From contig JAEZGY010000031.1 of assembly GCA_023416695.1 (NCBI GenBank), positions 1 to 64,000 on the forward strand: a stretch of DNA of 64,000 nt, in the 5' to 3' direction. Origin of the DNA: Bacillota bacterium. GTDB taxonomy: Bacteria; Bacillota; Clostridia; Lachnospirales; Lachnospiraceae. A model generated the notes under the pieces. The model did no database searches and was not told the origin of the DNA. It saw only the letters and a program-made list of their open reading frames with translations. A program made the translations under genes and the position numbers. Shown here one piece after another: positions 7,090 through 15,339 of this stretch; position 1 is the first letter of the stretch, and the number at the start of each line of letters is the position of its first letter.

Positions 7090-7707
7090 TTAGTGATATC
7101 TTCTATATAAACCGATTACTTTTCCGATGATAGATAAATTATCAACGATAATTGGATCCATAGTATCGTTCTCTGGCTGTAATCTAAAATGTCCTTTTTC
7201 TTTATAGAATGTTTTAACTGTAACAGAATCATCTATGAGAGCAACAACCTTCTCACCATTTTCAGCGGTAGGTTGCTTTTGTACTAATATCTTATCACCA
7301 TTAAAGATACCCGCATTAATCATACTATCACCTTTTACATTAAGCATAAAAACCTCGTGGTTAGGAAGGTCCTCAGCTGGAAGAGGGAAGTAGCCTTCAA
7401 TATTCTCAACTGCTAGTATTGGCTGGCCTGCAGTTACAGTTCCTACAAGAGGTACATTTACGATCTCTCTACGTGTAAGAGCAAAATTGTCATCCATAAT
7501 TTCTATAGCACGAGGTTTCGTAGGGTCTCTACGGATAAACCCATTCTTTTCTAACGTCTCTAAATGAGAATGCACTGATGAGGTGGACTTAAGCTTTACA
7601 GCCTCACATATCTCACGTACTGCTGGTGGATATCCTCGGTTAATGATTTCAGATTTTATGTATTCCAAAATCTCTCTTTGCTTGGCACTAATCTTGCTTT
7701 GACTCAT
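7090..7707 (-). CDS. lexA: LexA repressor (SOS regulator)
   Basis: 205 residues with a winged helix DNA-binding domain (about 1-70) and an S24 self-cleavage domain. The cleavage pair Ala93-Gly94 sits in VTAGQP; the catalytic Ser128 (KGDSM) and Lys165 (VTVKTF) are intact, so RecA-stimulated autocleavage should work. AGGAGGAGT precedes the ATG. Two LexA-box-like sites overlap its promoter, consistent with autoregulation, and a divergent YneA-like gene shares the intergenic region, as in Bacillus. Confidence 0.97.
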   Translation of the reverse strand: MSQSKISAKQREILEYIKSEIINRGYPPAVREICEAVKLKSTSSVHSHLETLEKNGFIRRDPTKPRAIEIMDDNFALTRREIVNVPLVGTVTAGQPILAVENIEGYFPLPAEDLPNHEVFMLNVKGDSMINAGIFNGDKILVQKQPTAENGEKVVALIDDSVTVKTFYKEKGHFRLQPENDTMDPIIVDNLSIIGKVIGLYRRYH

Positions 7708-7816
7708 TATAGTACTCCTCCTATTCTATCTCTATAATCCAACATAATAGTTTATCTAATATCAAACAGTATGAACATCATACTTATTGCGAACTTATTG
7801 AGTCTGCGTTTAGTAA

Positions 7817-7856
7817 ATTATAACACATATGTTCGAACAATGCAAAACCTATGTTC
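7817..7856 (-). promoter_or_regulatory. lexA promoter with two LexA-box-like sites
   Basis: Read on the minus strand: TTGCAT (7840-7845), a 17-nt spacer and TATAAT (7817-7822). Two sites resemble the Gram-positive box GAACNNNNGTTC: 7845-7856 (AAACCTATGTTC as read on plus, 7 of 8) and 7823-7834 (ACACATATGTTC, 6 of 8), the latter in the spacer. Confidence 0.8.
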
Positions 7857-7886
7857 GATTTTTTTGGAAAATTTATTATGTAAATG

Positions 7887-7950
7887 TTGACAAACAAACA
7901 TTTGTTCGCTATAATTAAGACAAACAAACAAATGTTCGGAACAACTGTTT
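7887..7950 (+). promoter_or_regulatory. SOS promoter of the yneA-like gene with three LexA boxes
   Basis: TTGACA (7887-7892), 17-nt spacer and TATAAT (7910-7915) form a near-ideal sigma-A promoter. LexA-box-like sites lie in the spacer (7896-7907, AAACATTTGTTC) and just downstream of the start (7926-7937, AAACAAATGTTC; 7939-7950, GAACAACTGTTT). Each matches GAACNNNNGTTC at 7 of 8 positions. Confidence 0.85.
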
Positions 7951-7992
7951 GTATCAGGAGAAGGAATATAAGTTTTATTTGGAGGTATTATT

Positions 7993-8298
7993 ATGGGAAG
8001 TAGGGTTATTATTAAGAGAAAAGAAGCTTTGGTACTTTTGTTAATTATTGTGGTAGTAGTACTTAGTGTGTTATGTGTTACTATTAATGTTAACGCATCA
8101 CAACAGAATTCAAGTACTATACAAGTAAAGAGTGTTATGGTAGAGTCAGGGGATACCTTATGGGATATCGCTACTGCAAATTATAGTGATAATTATGACA
8201 GCATTGAAGAATATGTAAATGTAATCAAAGCTTGTAATCACATTACTTCTGATAAGATTTTTACTGGAAGTTATTTAATTATTCCATATTATCAATAA
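7993..8298 (+). CDS. yneA: YneA-like SOS-induced cell division suppressor (LysM protein)
   Basis: 101 residues: a short basic N-terminus, one membrane segment (about 13-34) and a single extracellular LysM domain (about 48-98, ESGDTLWDIATANY to GSYLIIPYY). Size, topology, divergence from lexA and SOS boxes match Bacillus YneA, which delays septation during DNA damage. The assignment rests on architecture and context because such short LysM proteins diverge quickly. GGAGG (7981-7985) serves the ATG. A terminator follows, so it is monocistronic. Confidence 0.85.
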   Translation: MGSRVIIKRKEALVLLLIIVVVVLSVLCVTINVNASQQNSSTIQVKSVMVESGDTLWDIATANYSDNYDSIEEYVNVIKACNHITSDKIFTGSYLIIPYYQ

Positions 8299-8357
8299 GA
8301 TTCTTATTTCCGATTATGTAATTAAAGCAAAAGACATAAAGTTTTCTATACATAGAT

Positions 8358-8382
8358 GGCTTCCCTTAGGGAAGCCTTTTTT
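8358..8382 (+). terminator. Rho-independent terminator after the yneA-like gene
   Basis: GGCTTCCC (8358-8365) pairs with GGGAAGCC (8369-8376) across a 3-nt loop and is followed by T6. Confidence 0.93.
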
Positions 8383-8516
8383 AGCCTAAACTTATAGTGA
8401 GAGATTTCTAGTATATAAGAAGGCTCAGTGCTGTATTTTAGTGTATTTCCTTGACAGAAGAGGAGCATAGATTTATTCTATTGAAAAAGTAGGAAGAAAA
8501 GATAAGGAGGAGTAAT

Positions 8517-8954
8517 ATGATACGTGAGATTCATTCTGATGAGCTAGAGGAGTTACTTGGTTTATATACCTATCTTCATAATAATGATATGCCCCTTATG
8601 AATAAAACTATTAGGGATATATGGAAGGATATTATGGAGGACTCAAGACATCATATTATTGTTGCAAAAGAGAGTAATCAATTAATTTCCTCTTGTGTTC
8701 TTATTATCGTTCCTAATCTGACTCATGGGCAGAGGCCATTTGGGGTCATAGAGAATGTTATTACACATCCTGAATATAGAAAAATGGGTTATGCAGGAGC
8801 CTGTTTAGAATATGCAAAGGAGCTAGGGAAAAAAGCCGGTTGCTATAAGCTAATGCTTATGACCGGCTCTAAAGAGGAGAGTACACTCTCTTTTTATGAA
8901 AAGTCTGGTTATAATAAGAAGGATAAAACTGCCTTTATTCAATGGTTAAATTGA
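8517..8954 (+). CDS. GNAT-family N-acetyltransferase
   Basis: 145 residues covering one GNAT fold. The acetyl-CoA-binding motif A is recognisable as ENVITHPEYRKMGYAGACLEY-like sequence around residues 82-102, followed by the motif B helix and SFYEKSGYNKK near the C-terminus. The substrate cannot be told from the sequence. AAGGAGGAGTAAT precedes the ATG. Its last 9 nt overlap the tail of the converging MATE gene, and no terminator separates them. Confidence 0.88.
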   Translation: MIREIHSDELEELLGLYTYLHNNDMPLMNKTIRDIWKDIMEDSRHHIIVAKESNQLISSCVLIIVPNLTHGQRPFGVIENVITHPEYRKMGYAGACLEYAKELGKKAGCYKLMLMTGSKEESTLSFYEKSGYNKKDKTAFIQWLN

Positions 8955-10340
8955 ATTTTTGATAGTAGATTTCTCTAATGCATTGATTTTCTTAAATTCT
9001 ACCAATATCATAAAAATAGTAACCACAAATGCTAGTAAATCAGCGAAAGGTCCTGCATATAGGATTCCATCAATACCCATTGTAAGTGGTAATAGAATCA
9101 TAAAGGGAAGCAGGAATATGATTTGCCTTGTAAGGGATAAGAAGATACCTTTGTATGCTTTACCAATGGAAGTAAAGAAGGTAGCAGTAATCGGTTGCAT
9201 AAAATTGATAAAGGTGCAGAATAAGAAAATTCTAAAGGTATTTACCCCAAAGGTATAATAATGCTCTGTACCGTTTCCAAATAAGGAGAGTAGTTGTCTA
9301 GGAAGAAACTGAAATAGTATAAAGGCAAAGATGGATAGAATTCCTCCTGATATAATCGCCAGTCGGTAGGCTTCTTTGACTCTTTTATATTTCCCTGCTC
9401 CGTAATTGTAGCTTTCAATTGGTTGTGTACCTTGAGCAATTCCAATGATAATAGCAAAGAAAACTTGATTTACCTTCGTTACAATACCCGCACAGGCAAT
9501 TGGAATGGACTCTCCATAAACGGATAAAGCGCCGTAATATTTTAGGGAATTGTTCATAATAATTTGTACTACCATCATAGCAAGTTGGTTAAAGCAAGAG
9601 GCTGCTCCTAAGGAGGTTGTTTTTCTTAAATACTTCCACTGAGGAATGAGATGTTTCCTTTTTACTGGTACAGTTTTATATCGTCTTAAGTAATTAAGGG
9701 CTAATAGACCGGAAAATACTTGTCCTATCACAGTTGCTATGGCGGCACCTGCCATTCCCCATTCAAATACTAAGACAAAGAGAGCATCTAGACCTACATT
9801 GATGATAGCACCAGAAAGATTACATATCATTGTCATCTTTGGGCTACCATCTGCACGAATCAGGTGACCACCACCGGTAGTAATAATTAGAAATGGGAAT
9901 CCAATGGCTGTAATACTTACATAGGTTTTGGCATAAGGCAATACATCCTCAGGAGAGCCAAAGATATGGAGTAGAGGCGTTAAGAAAATCTCTGTAAAGA
10001 TAAATAAAAGTAGACCACTTCCTAATAACATGGTAATAGAGTTACCAATGTAATAAGGTGCTTTTTTAACTTCCCCTTTTCCCATGGAAAGATTAAAGGA
10101 GGAAGCACCTCCAATGCCAAACAAAAGAGCCAATGAGGTACAGAGCATAGCTAAAGGAAACGCTATATTAGTAGCAGCATTTCCTAAGGTACCGACCTTT
10201 TGTCCGATGAACAACTGATCTACAATATTGTAAATAGCACTTACCAACATAGCAACGATGCTTGGTAGAGCAAAATTCATCATTAATTTACTGACTCTTT
10301 CAGTACCTAAGGGATTTGTCTGTAATGTTTCTTCTTGCAT
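8946..10340 (-). CDS. MATE-family multidrug/cation efflux transporter
   Basis: About 464 residues with twelve predicted membrane segments, and the MATE pattern near the start: LPSIVAMLVSAIYNIVDQLFIG, with the duplicated half beginning around ATSLGAASCFNQLAMMVVQ. It exports drugs or metabolites using a Na+ or H+ gradient; the substrate is unknown. The frame opens at ATG 10349, but that codon overlaps the AAAGGATG ribosome site; ATG 10340 is correctly spaced and was chosen. Confidence 0.92.
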   Translation of the reverse strand: MQEETLQTNPLGTERVSKLMMNFALPSIVAMLVSAIYNIVDQLFIGQKVGTLGNAATNIAFPLAMLCTSLALLFGIGGASSFNLSMGKGEVKKAPYYIGNSITMLLGSGLLLFIFTEIFLTPLLHIFGSPEDVLPYAKTYVSITAIGFPFLIITTGGGHLIRADGSPKMTMICNLSGAIINVGLDALFVLVFEWGMAGAAIATVIGQVFSGLLALNYLRRYKTVPVKRKHLIPQWKYLRKTTSLGAASCFNQLAMMVVQIIMNNSLKYYGALSVYGESIPIACAGIVTKVNQVFFAIIIGIAQGTQPIESYNYGAGKYKRVKEAYRLAIISGGILSIFAFILFQFLPRQLLSLFGNGTEHYYTFGVNTFRIFLFCTFINFMQPITATFFTSIGKAYKGIFLSLTRQIIFLLPFMILLPLTMGIDGILYAGPFADLLAFVVTIFMILVEFKKINALEKSTIKNSI

Positions 10341-10540
10341 GTTAGTCATCCTTTCAGTATAAATTTTTAGACTTTAGTAAAATTAAGTTCAAAAATCTAT
10401 TCCTTTCGTAAAGTTCTAGTTAAAAAGACTGTATATTTATATTTTAAATAATTATAGTTCATGACATGATAAAAAGAAAGGCTGTTTTTATTGGTTTGAT
10501 ATATGTGAGTGCTTTAGATTAGACGAGAAAGGAGTAGTTT

Positions 10541-11071
10541 ATGGATAAATTAATTTTAATCAGACCAAATGAAAAATACGAAGAACAGGTTATGAATTAC
10601 AAGGGAGAGATGCAAGAAAACGGAGATAGCTTTGATGGTTGTGCAGGACTTGAAGAAGTTGATACGTTTTTAGAATGGGTAGATTTTGAATATAGGCTCA
10701 GAAAAAAATATGGAGAAGGATATGTTCCATCAGAAGTTTTTCTTGCAGTGAGAATTCGCGATGATAAATTGGTTGGAATCATTGACTACAGACACCCTCT
10801 TTCAGCTTTTTTACTCCAATACGGAGGGAATATTGGATATAGTACTTTACCATCTGAACGACGAAAAGGCTATGCAACAGAAATGTTACGATTACTTCTG
10901 CCAATATGTAAGGAGTTTGGTGAAGTTAAGGTTTTATTGACATGCGATAAAAATAATGAGGCTTCAAGACGCACAATTAAGGCCAATTGCGGAGTTCTTG
11001 AAAATGAAGTTATAGATGAAATAGGTCTTGGTGAAAGTGGTGTGATTATGCGGTTTTGGATTACTTGTTAG
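10541..11071 (+). CDS. GNAT-family N-acetyltransferase
   Basis: 176 residues resembling the RimJ/RimL-like branch of GNAT proteins. The acetyl-CoA motif is at NIGYSTLPSERRKGYATEML, followed by the TCDKNNEASRRTIKANCG segment typical of this subfamily. The substrate is unknown. GAAAGGAG precedes the ATG. It stands alone, between the divergent MATE gene and its own terminator. Confidence 0.9.
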   Translation: MDKLILIRPNEKYEEQVMNYKGEMQENGDSFDGCAGLEEVDTFLEWVDFEYRLRKKYGEGYVPSEVFLAVRIRDDKLVGIIDYRHPLSAFLLQYGGNIGYSTLPSERRKGYATEMLRLLLPICKEFGEVKVLLTCDKNNEASRRTIKANCGVLENEVIDEIGLGESGVIMRFWITC

Positions 11072-11102
11072 TAGAGGGTAGATATGTTACACCAGAATAG
11101 GA

Positions 11103-11144
11103 AACAGACCTAGGAGTGGATCGACAGCTCTTAGGTCTGTTTTT
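11103..11144 (+). terminator. Rho-independent terminator after the second GNAT gene
   Basis: AACAGACCTAGGAG (11103-11116) pairs with CTCTTAGGTCTGTT (11128-11141) with one G-U pair, followed by a T-run. Confidence 0.9.
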
Positions 11145-11157
11145 ACGTATTTATTAT

Positions 11158-11301
11158 TTATTTGTGTGACTCAGATTTAGTATAACTTAATGACTGAAGT
11201 AATTCTTCCAATTTATCTTTATTAACATTCATGATTTTGTAATTTGCAACATCAATTTTTACAGAATGAACAGAAAAAACGTAATGTATAAGCTTGTTTA
11301 C
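11158..11301 (-). pseudogene. Possible gene remnant (C-terminal fragment)
   Basis: The minus strand reads 47 codons without a stop, ending in TAA at 11158. The translation includes VHSVKIDVANYKIMNV and DKLEELLQSLSYTK, which has the composition of a folded protein, unlike its flanks. There is an in-frame stop just upstream and no start with a ribosome site, so it looks like the decayed 3' end of a gene. The family was not recognised; chance cannot be excluded. Confidence 0.3.
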
Positions 11302-11704
11302 TTATTATAAAAAGTTAATGAATAGGAATATATCTAGCGTATGTACATCATGGTACAGTTTTACATAGGTTACTTTAGTATGAAACAAAAGTAACACACA
11401 AAATAAATATAAGGGAATACTTGCCAATTAAATATAGATAAAGTAAAATAAGCATGACATCTTATTTAAATATCTAATATTATTTTGTGGATGGAGTATA
11501 TCTAGCAAAAGTGATAAATAAATGAATTCTCTTGTGTTATCAGCTTTTATGCTTGTAAGAAGGTCCAGCTCAAGAATATGTTAAACATATTCTTAACCAA
11601 ATATTGAAATTATCAAATGTTATAATATTAAGCAAGAAGTATTATTTTAGTCCAAATACTTATTCAGCCTAATAAAGTAGAAATATTGTTTACATAGTTT
11701 ACTT
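11302..11704 (+). other. Non-coding upstream region of the first sugar-binding lipoprotein gene
   Basis: AT-rich stretch of 400 nt with no credible gene. It holds two inverted repeats: GTTACTTT (11369-11376) with AAAGTAAC (11388-11395), and a 23-nt palindrome at 11572-11594 (11-nt arms AAGAATATGTT / AACATATTCTT, one central A). These could be operators of the adjacent sugar gene. No convincing -35/-10 pair was found. Confidence 0.5.
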
Positions 11705-11720
11705 GTGACTAAGAAGTCAC
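11705..11720 (+). promoter_or_regulatory. Leader inverted repeat shared by both ChvE-type genes, copy 1
   Basis: GTGACTAAGAAGTCAC: 6-nt arms around AAGA, 29 nt before the lipoprotein start. The same element with one base change occurs at 19603-19618, the same region before the paralogous gene. Sequence similarity between the two loci starts here and runs through the ribosome site into the coding region. Confidence 0.6.
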
Positions 11721-11749
11721 TAATAATAATAAGGGAGGAATATATTACT

Positions 11750-12901
11750 ATGAAAAGAAAGTTACTAGGTGTCGTTCTTGTTTTAACTATGGTTGTTGCT
11801 TTAGCTGGATGTGGCAGTAAAAAAACCGAAACAGATCCAACTAAAAAACCAACTCCAGCAGCTTCTTCTAAAGCAACTAAAACACCAGAAGCTTCTACTC
11901 CAACTGAGGCTCCAGCAAGTAAAAAAGTTGGTATAACATTGCCTACAAAGGATCTTTTTAGATGGGAGCAGGATGGCTCTTACATGAAAGAGCAGTTAGA
12001 GAAAGCAGGCTATGAAGTAGATCTTCAGTTTGCGGCTGATGATACCAACACTCAGGTTTCTCAGATAGAGAACATGATTAATAGCGGATGCAAAGTTTTA
12101 GTTATTGCTTCTGTCGATGGTGATGCATTAGGAAGTGTTCTTGATAAGGCTAAAGAAAAGAACATCAAAGTTATCGCTTATGATCGTTTGATTATGCTCT
12201 CTGATGCAGTTAGCTATTATTTAACGTTTGATAACTATAAGACTGGAACATTACAAGGCCAGTACATTGAAGAGAAGTTAGGACTTAAAGAGGGCAAAGG
12301 ACCTTTCAATATGGAGATCTTTGCTAATGACGGTGGAGACGGCAATGCTAAATTCTTCTACAGTGGTGCCATGGAAGTATTACAAAAATACATTGATAAT
12401 GGAAAACTTGTCGTTAAATCTGGTCAGGTTGACTTCTCTTTAGTAGCAACACCTCAAAACTCAACTGAGTATGCTCAGTCTAGAATGGAGGATATTATTG
12501 CTGCTAACTATGTAGGAGCAAGTGCTAAGCTTGATGCAGTCCTTTGTACTCATGACATGATTGCAATAGGCGTAACAAACGCTCTTGAAGCTAAATACGT
12601 TGGTTCTGTTTATCCTATCATCACTGGTCAGGATTGTGACAGAGAAAGCGTTAAGAACATTCTTGCTGACAAACAGGCTATGTCAGTCACCAAAGATACT
12701 CGTACATTAGCCTCTAAGGGTGTTGAAATGGTTGACGCTATCATGAAGGGTGGAGAAGTTCCTGTAAATGATACTGAGACTTATAACAATGGTAAGATTA
12801 ATGTTCCTTCCTACCTTTGCGATCCGGTAGTTGTTGAGAAGAGCAACTACAAAGAAATTTTAATTGATTCCGGATACTATAAAGAGGATGATTTAAAATA
12901 A
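11750..12901 (+). CDS. ChvE-type sugar-binding lipoprotein, paralogue 1
   Basis: 383-residue solute-binding protein of the type 1 periplasmic-binding fold. It has a lipoprotein signal with lipobox LAGC (Cys21), a Thr/Pro/Lys/Ala-rich linker (about 23-60), then the binding domain with ChvE-family landmarks: LPTKDLFRWEQDG, QIENMINSGCKVLVIAS, KVIAYDRLI and the C-terminal DSGYYKEDDLK. ChvE-type proteins bind aldose monosaccharides. The frame opens at 11705, but the lipoprotein signal and GGGAGG place the start at ATG 11750. No transporter genes follow; its close paralogue at 19646 is next to the ATPase and permease. Confidence 0.9.
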   Translation: MKRKLLGVVLVLTMVVALAGCGSKKTETDPTKKPTPAASSKATKTPEASTPTEAPASKKVGITLPTKDLFRWEQDGSYMKEQLEKAGYEVDLQFAADDTNTQVSQIENMINSGCKVLVIASVDGDALGSVLDKAKEKNIKVIAYDRLIMLSDAVSYYLTFDNYKTGTLQGQYIEEKLGLKEGKGPFNMEIFANDGGDGNAKFFYSGAMEVLQKYIDNGKLVVKSGQVDFSLVATPQNSTEYAQSRMEDIIAANYVGASAKLDAVLCTHDMIAIGVTNALEAKYVGSVYPIITGQDCDRESVKNILADKQAMSVTKDTRTLASKGVEMVDAIMKGGEVPVNDTETYNNGKINVPSYLCDPVVVEKSNYKEILIDSGYYKEDDLK

Positions 12902-12944
12902 TATTAGAACAGTAGTTTTCATCTAATTTTATTGTTGCAAAAAT

Positions 12945-12977
12945 AAACGAGGTCATTAATTAAATGACCTCGTTTTT
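12945..12977. terminator. Terminator after the first sugar-binding gene, possibly bidirectional
   Basis: A 13-bp perfect stem AAACGAGGTCATT (12945-12957) with 12963-12975 and a 5-nt loop, followed by TTTTT on the plus strand. The converging recombinase gene ends at 13035 and may use the other face. Confidence 0.92.
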
Positions 12978-13034
12978 AATTAAGTTTTAAAAAATAAAGT
13001 ATATTTTTAGTAAGTAAACAATACTATAATTTTT

Positions 13035-14090
13035 TTATTTTTTCGATTCCCTTAATTTAACCACATTAGCAGCACTCCGTCTACGACTGTCTTCGATAGC
13101 AGCATAGTGCTTTTTCGTAGTATTTACATCTTTATGTCCTAATACATCAGCTACCAGATAGATATCCCCAGTTTCCTGATATAAATTTGTGCCATAAGTA
13201 CTTCTTAGCTTGTGAGGAGTAATCCTTTTCAGCTTGGTTACAAGCTTAGAGTATTTTTTTACAAGGTTTTCCACACTTCTTACACTGATACGTTTTTTCT
13301 GCATAGACAAGAATAGAGCATTAGTATGTCCTTCTTGTGGGATAGTATGTTTTCTTTCCAGGAGATATTCAAGTAATACCGAGCGAACTTCTTCTCCAAA
13401 ATAAACAATTACTTCATTCCCACCTTTTCGAAGAATTTTAATCCCATTATTATCAAAGTCCACATCGTTAATGTCTAGACCTACACACTCCGAAACACGA
13501 ATACCAGTGCCTAAAAGTAACGTCATAATAGCAAGGTCACGTTTTCCGTTAATCTTGTGGTAACGTTTTTGGGCATCCGTAAGGTTCTCTCCAGACTCTA
13601 CCTCATCTAGTAATTTGGCAACCTCATTGACATCTAGACGAATGATTTCTTTCTCATGGAGCTTCGGGATGTTAACTAAGATGGCTGGATTACTGGATAT
13701 CATTTCTTTTTTGAAGAAGTAAGTATAAAAGCTTCGCAAGGTGATCAATTTTCGCTTCTTTCCAGTTTCCTGATTGATTAATTCCTTGTCGTCATTGGTA
13801 TAGTAGTTTAGATATTCTAAGTATTCTTCGATATCTACAGCCTTAATCTGATCTAAGGTATCGATAGGAAGGTTTCTAATACCAATACTTTTTAGACTTG
13901 GGTTATTATTCACAAGAAAGTTGAAAAACACCTTTAGGTCATAAGCATAGGCAATCCGGGTACGGGAAGAGGTGGTAGGCTCAATTCCACGGAAAAACAG
14001 TCCACAAAACTTTGGAAGTTCGGTAAGCAACCCTCGTAATCGTGTGTTATTTTCAATATTAACTTGGTCGTGATACGTATTTTCTATCAT
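13035..14090 (-). CDS. Tyrosine recombinase (XerC/XerD-like integrase)
   Basis: 351 residues with an N-terminal SAM-like core-binding domain (about 15-120) and a C-terminal catalytic domain. The catalytic set is visible: Arg in LLGTGIRVSE, HKLR (His-x-x-Arg), LGHKDVNTTKKHY (His and nucleophile Tyr). The frame opens at 14147, but the GAAAGGATG site points to ATG 14090. It could be a chromosomal Xer-type enzyme or a domesticated integrase; no excisionase, phage genes or att repeats were seen. It is transcribed against the flanking sugar genes. Confidence 0.88.
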   Translation of the reverse strand: MIENTYHDQVNIENNTRLRGLLTELPKFCGLFFRGIEPTTSSRTRIAYAYDLKVFFNFLVNNNPSLKSIGIRNLPIDTLDQIKAVDIEEYLEYLNYYTNDDKELINQETGKKRKLITLRSFYTYFFKKEMISSNPAILVNIPKLHEKEIIRLDVNEVAKLLDEVESGENLTDAQKRYHKINGKRDLAIMTLLLGTGIRVSECVGLDINDVDFDNNGIKILRKGGNEVIVYFGEEVRSVLLEYLLERKHTIPQEGHTNALFLSMQKKRISVRSVENLVKKYSKLVTKLKRITPHKLRSTYGTNLYQETGDIYLVADVLGHKDVNTTKKHYAAIEDSRRRSAANVVKLRESKK

Positions 14091-14112
14091 TGTATTACAT
14101 CCTTTCCTACCT

Positions 14113-14141
14113 ATTATAACACATTTCATTTTTGTAGCCAA
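14113..14141 (-). promoter_or_regulatory. Predicted promoter of the tyrosine recombinase
   Basis: On the minus strand: TTGGCT (14136-14141), 17-nt spacer, TATAAT (14113-14118). The predicted start lies about 16 nt before the ATG. Confidence 0.55.
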
Positions 14142-14176
14142 TGTCACAGTTAAGGATGTATGTTTTTAAGATAATA

Positions 14177-14213
14177 TGATATAATATGTTGGTACTGATT
14201 TTATGATAGTACC
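14177..14213 (+). promoter_or_regulatory. Extended -10 promoter and inverted repeat before the sugar-sensing operon
   Basis: TGATATAAT (14177-14185) is an extended -10 element without a clear -35. Just downstream of the predicted start, GGTACT (14191-14196) and AGTACC (14208-14213) form an inverted repeat, a possible operator or 5' hairpin for the operon starting at 14254. Confidence 0.5.
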
Positions 14214-14253
14214 CTTAGGCAGCATGTTGAATCAATAAATAGAATAGGAAAGA

Positions 14254-15339
14254 GTGAAGAGATTGTTTAAATTAATAAGTACATCCCAAAAACATTCAAA
14301 AAGAACGGTTATTCTTTGTGCAATCATATTGATTGTTATATTGTTATCCACTTTAAGTGCAGTATTTGTACTAAAGTTTTCATATCGAAATACAGCACAA
14401 AGTAAAAGCGATACATACTATGATAAATACTATGCTTTAATAACAGAGGATAGAAACTCTGGTTTTTGGAAGTCCGTATATAAAGGCGCATATGAAGAAG
14501 GACTAGGTGACAATATATATGTCGAATATTTAGGAGATCAATTATCAGAAGACTATTCAAAAGAAGATATGATGAAAATTGCCATAGCAGAGGATGTAGA
14601 TGGTATTATTTTGGATGCGGATGAGAGTATCCAGATGACTTCATTAATAGATGAGGCAACTGAAAAAGGGATACCTGTTATCACAGCATATAACGACAAC
14701 ACCCATAGCAAGCGCCTTAGCTTTGTTGGAGTAGGTAGTTACACTATGGGCCGTGTGTATGGAAAACAACTAATGCAAATTGCTGAAAAGGTAAAACGGC
14801 AGAATGCAACTAAAAAGAACGGTGTATGTGATGTAACTATATTGGTTACTGCATATGCGGATCAAACGTGGCAAAATGTTTTATGTTCCGGTATTCAGGC
14901 CACTATCAATGAAGATAAATATGAAGGAGCCAATATTAATATTAAATTGGTTTCTGTGAATAATTCAACTAAGTTTTCACCAAATGAGTCAATTCGTGAT
15001 TTGTTTATAGGGGAAGATCTTCCTGATATTATTGTTTGTCTCAATGAATTAAATACCACCTGTGTTTACACAACAGTAGTAGATTATAATATGGTAGGTC
15101 AGGTAAGAGTATTGGGGTATTATCATTTACCATCTACAATAAAAGCAATAGAACGTGGGGTTGTTGATGTGTCTATATCAGTAGACAGTAATCAGTTAGG
15201 TCGTTATTGTGTAAGAGCACTTCAGGAGTATTATGCTCACGGGACAGTGAGCGAGTATTTTGCCGCAGATGTTCTTTTGATTAATTCTAATAATGTATCA
15301 GAATATAAGGATGAAAAAGATGAAGATAAAGAAGATTAA
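14254..15339 (+). CDS. Membrane-anchored sugar-binding sensor protein (XylFII-like)
   Basis: 361 residues: one uncleaved membrane segment (about 18-41, VILCAIILIVILLSTLSAVF) followed by an extracytoplasmic type 1 periplasmic-binding domain (about 58-345) with the Rossmann-like strands IYVEYLG, DGIILDA and IPVITAY. There is no lipobox. It is immediately followed by a YesM-type kinase and YesN-type regulator. In Clostridium beijerinckii an equivalent protein, XylFII, complexes with LytS to sense xylose; the same role is inferred here, sugar unknown. The GTG start is preceded by AGGAAAG at short spacing; TTG 14263 is an alternative. Confidence 0.8.
   Translation: MKRLFKLISTSQKHSKRTVILCAIILIVILLSTLSAVFVLKFSYRNTAQSKSDTYYDKYYALITEDRNSGFWKSVYKGAYEEGLGDNIYVEYLGDQLSEDYSKEDMMKIAIAEDVDGIILDADESIQMTSLIDEATEKGIPVITAYNDNTHSKRLSFVGVGSYTMGRVYGKQLMQIAEKVKRQNATKKNGVCDVTILVTAYADQTWQNVLCSGIQATINEDKYEGANINIKLVSVNNSTKFSPNESIRDLFIGEDLPDIIVCLNELNTTCVYTTVVDYNMVGQVRVLGYYHLPSTIKAIERGVVDVSISVDSNQLGRYCVRALQEYYAHGTVSEYFAADVLLINSNNVSEYKDEKDEDKED

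Noticed and set aside
8946..8954. Nine-base overlap of converging GNAT and MATE genes as an assembly error
   Set aside because: Both proteins have natural lengths and intact C-termini; short tail-to-tail overlaps are common.
13035..14090. Recombinase as evidence of a prophage or integrative element
   Set aside because: No phage, excisionase or conjugation genes, no att repeats and no tRNA target in the window.
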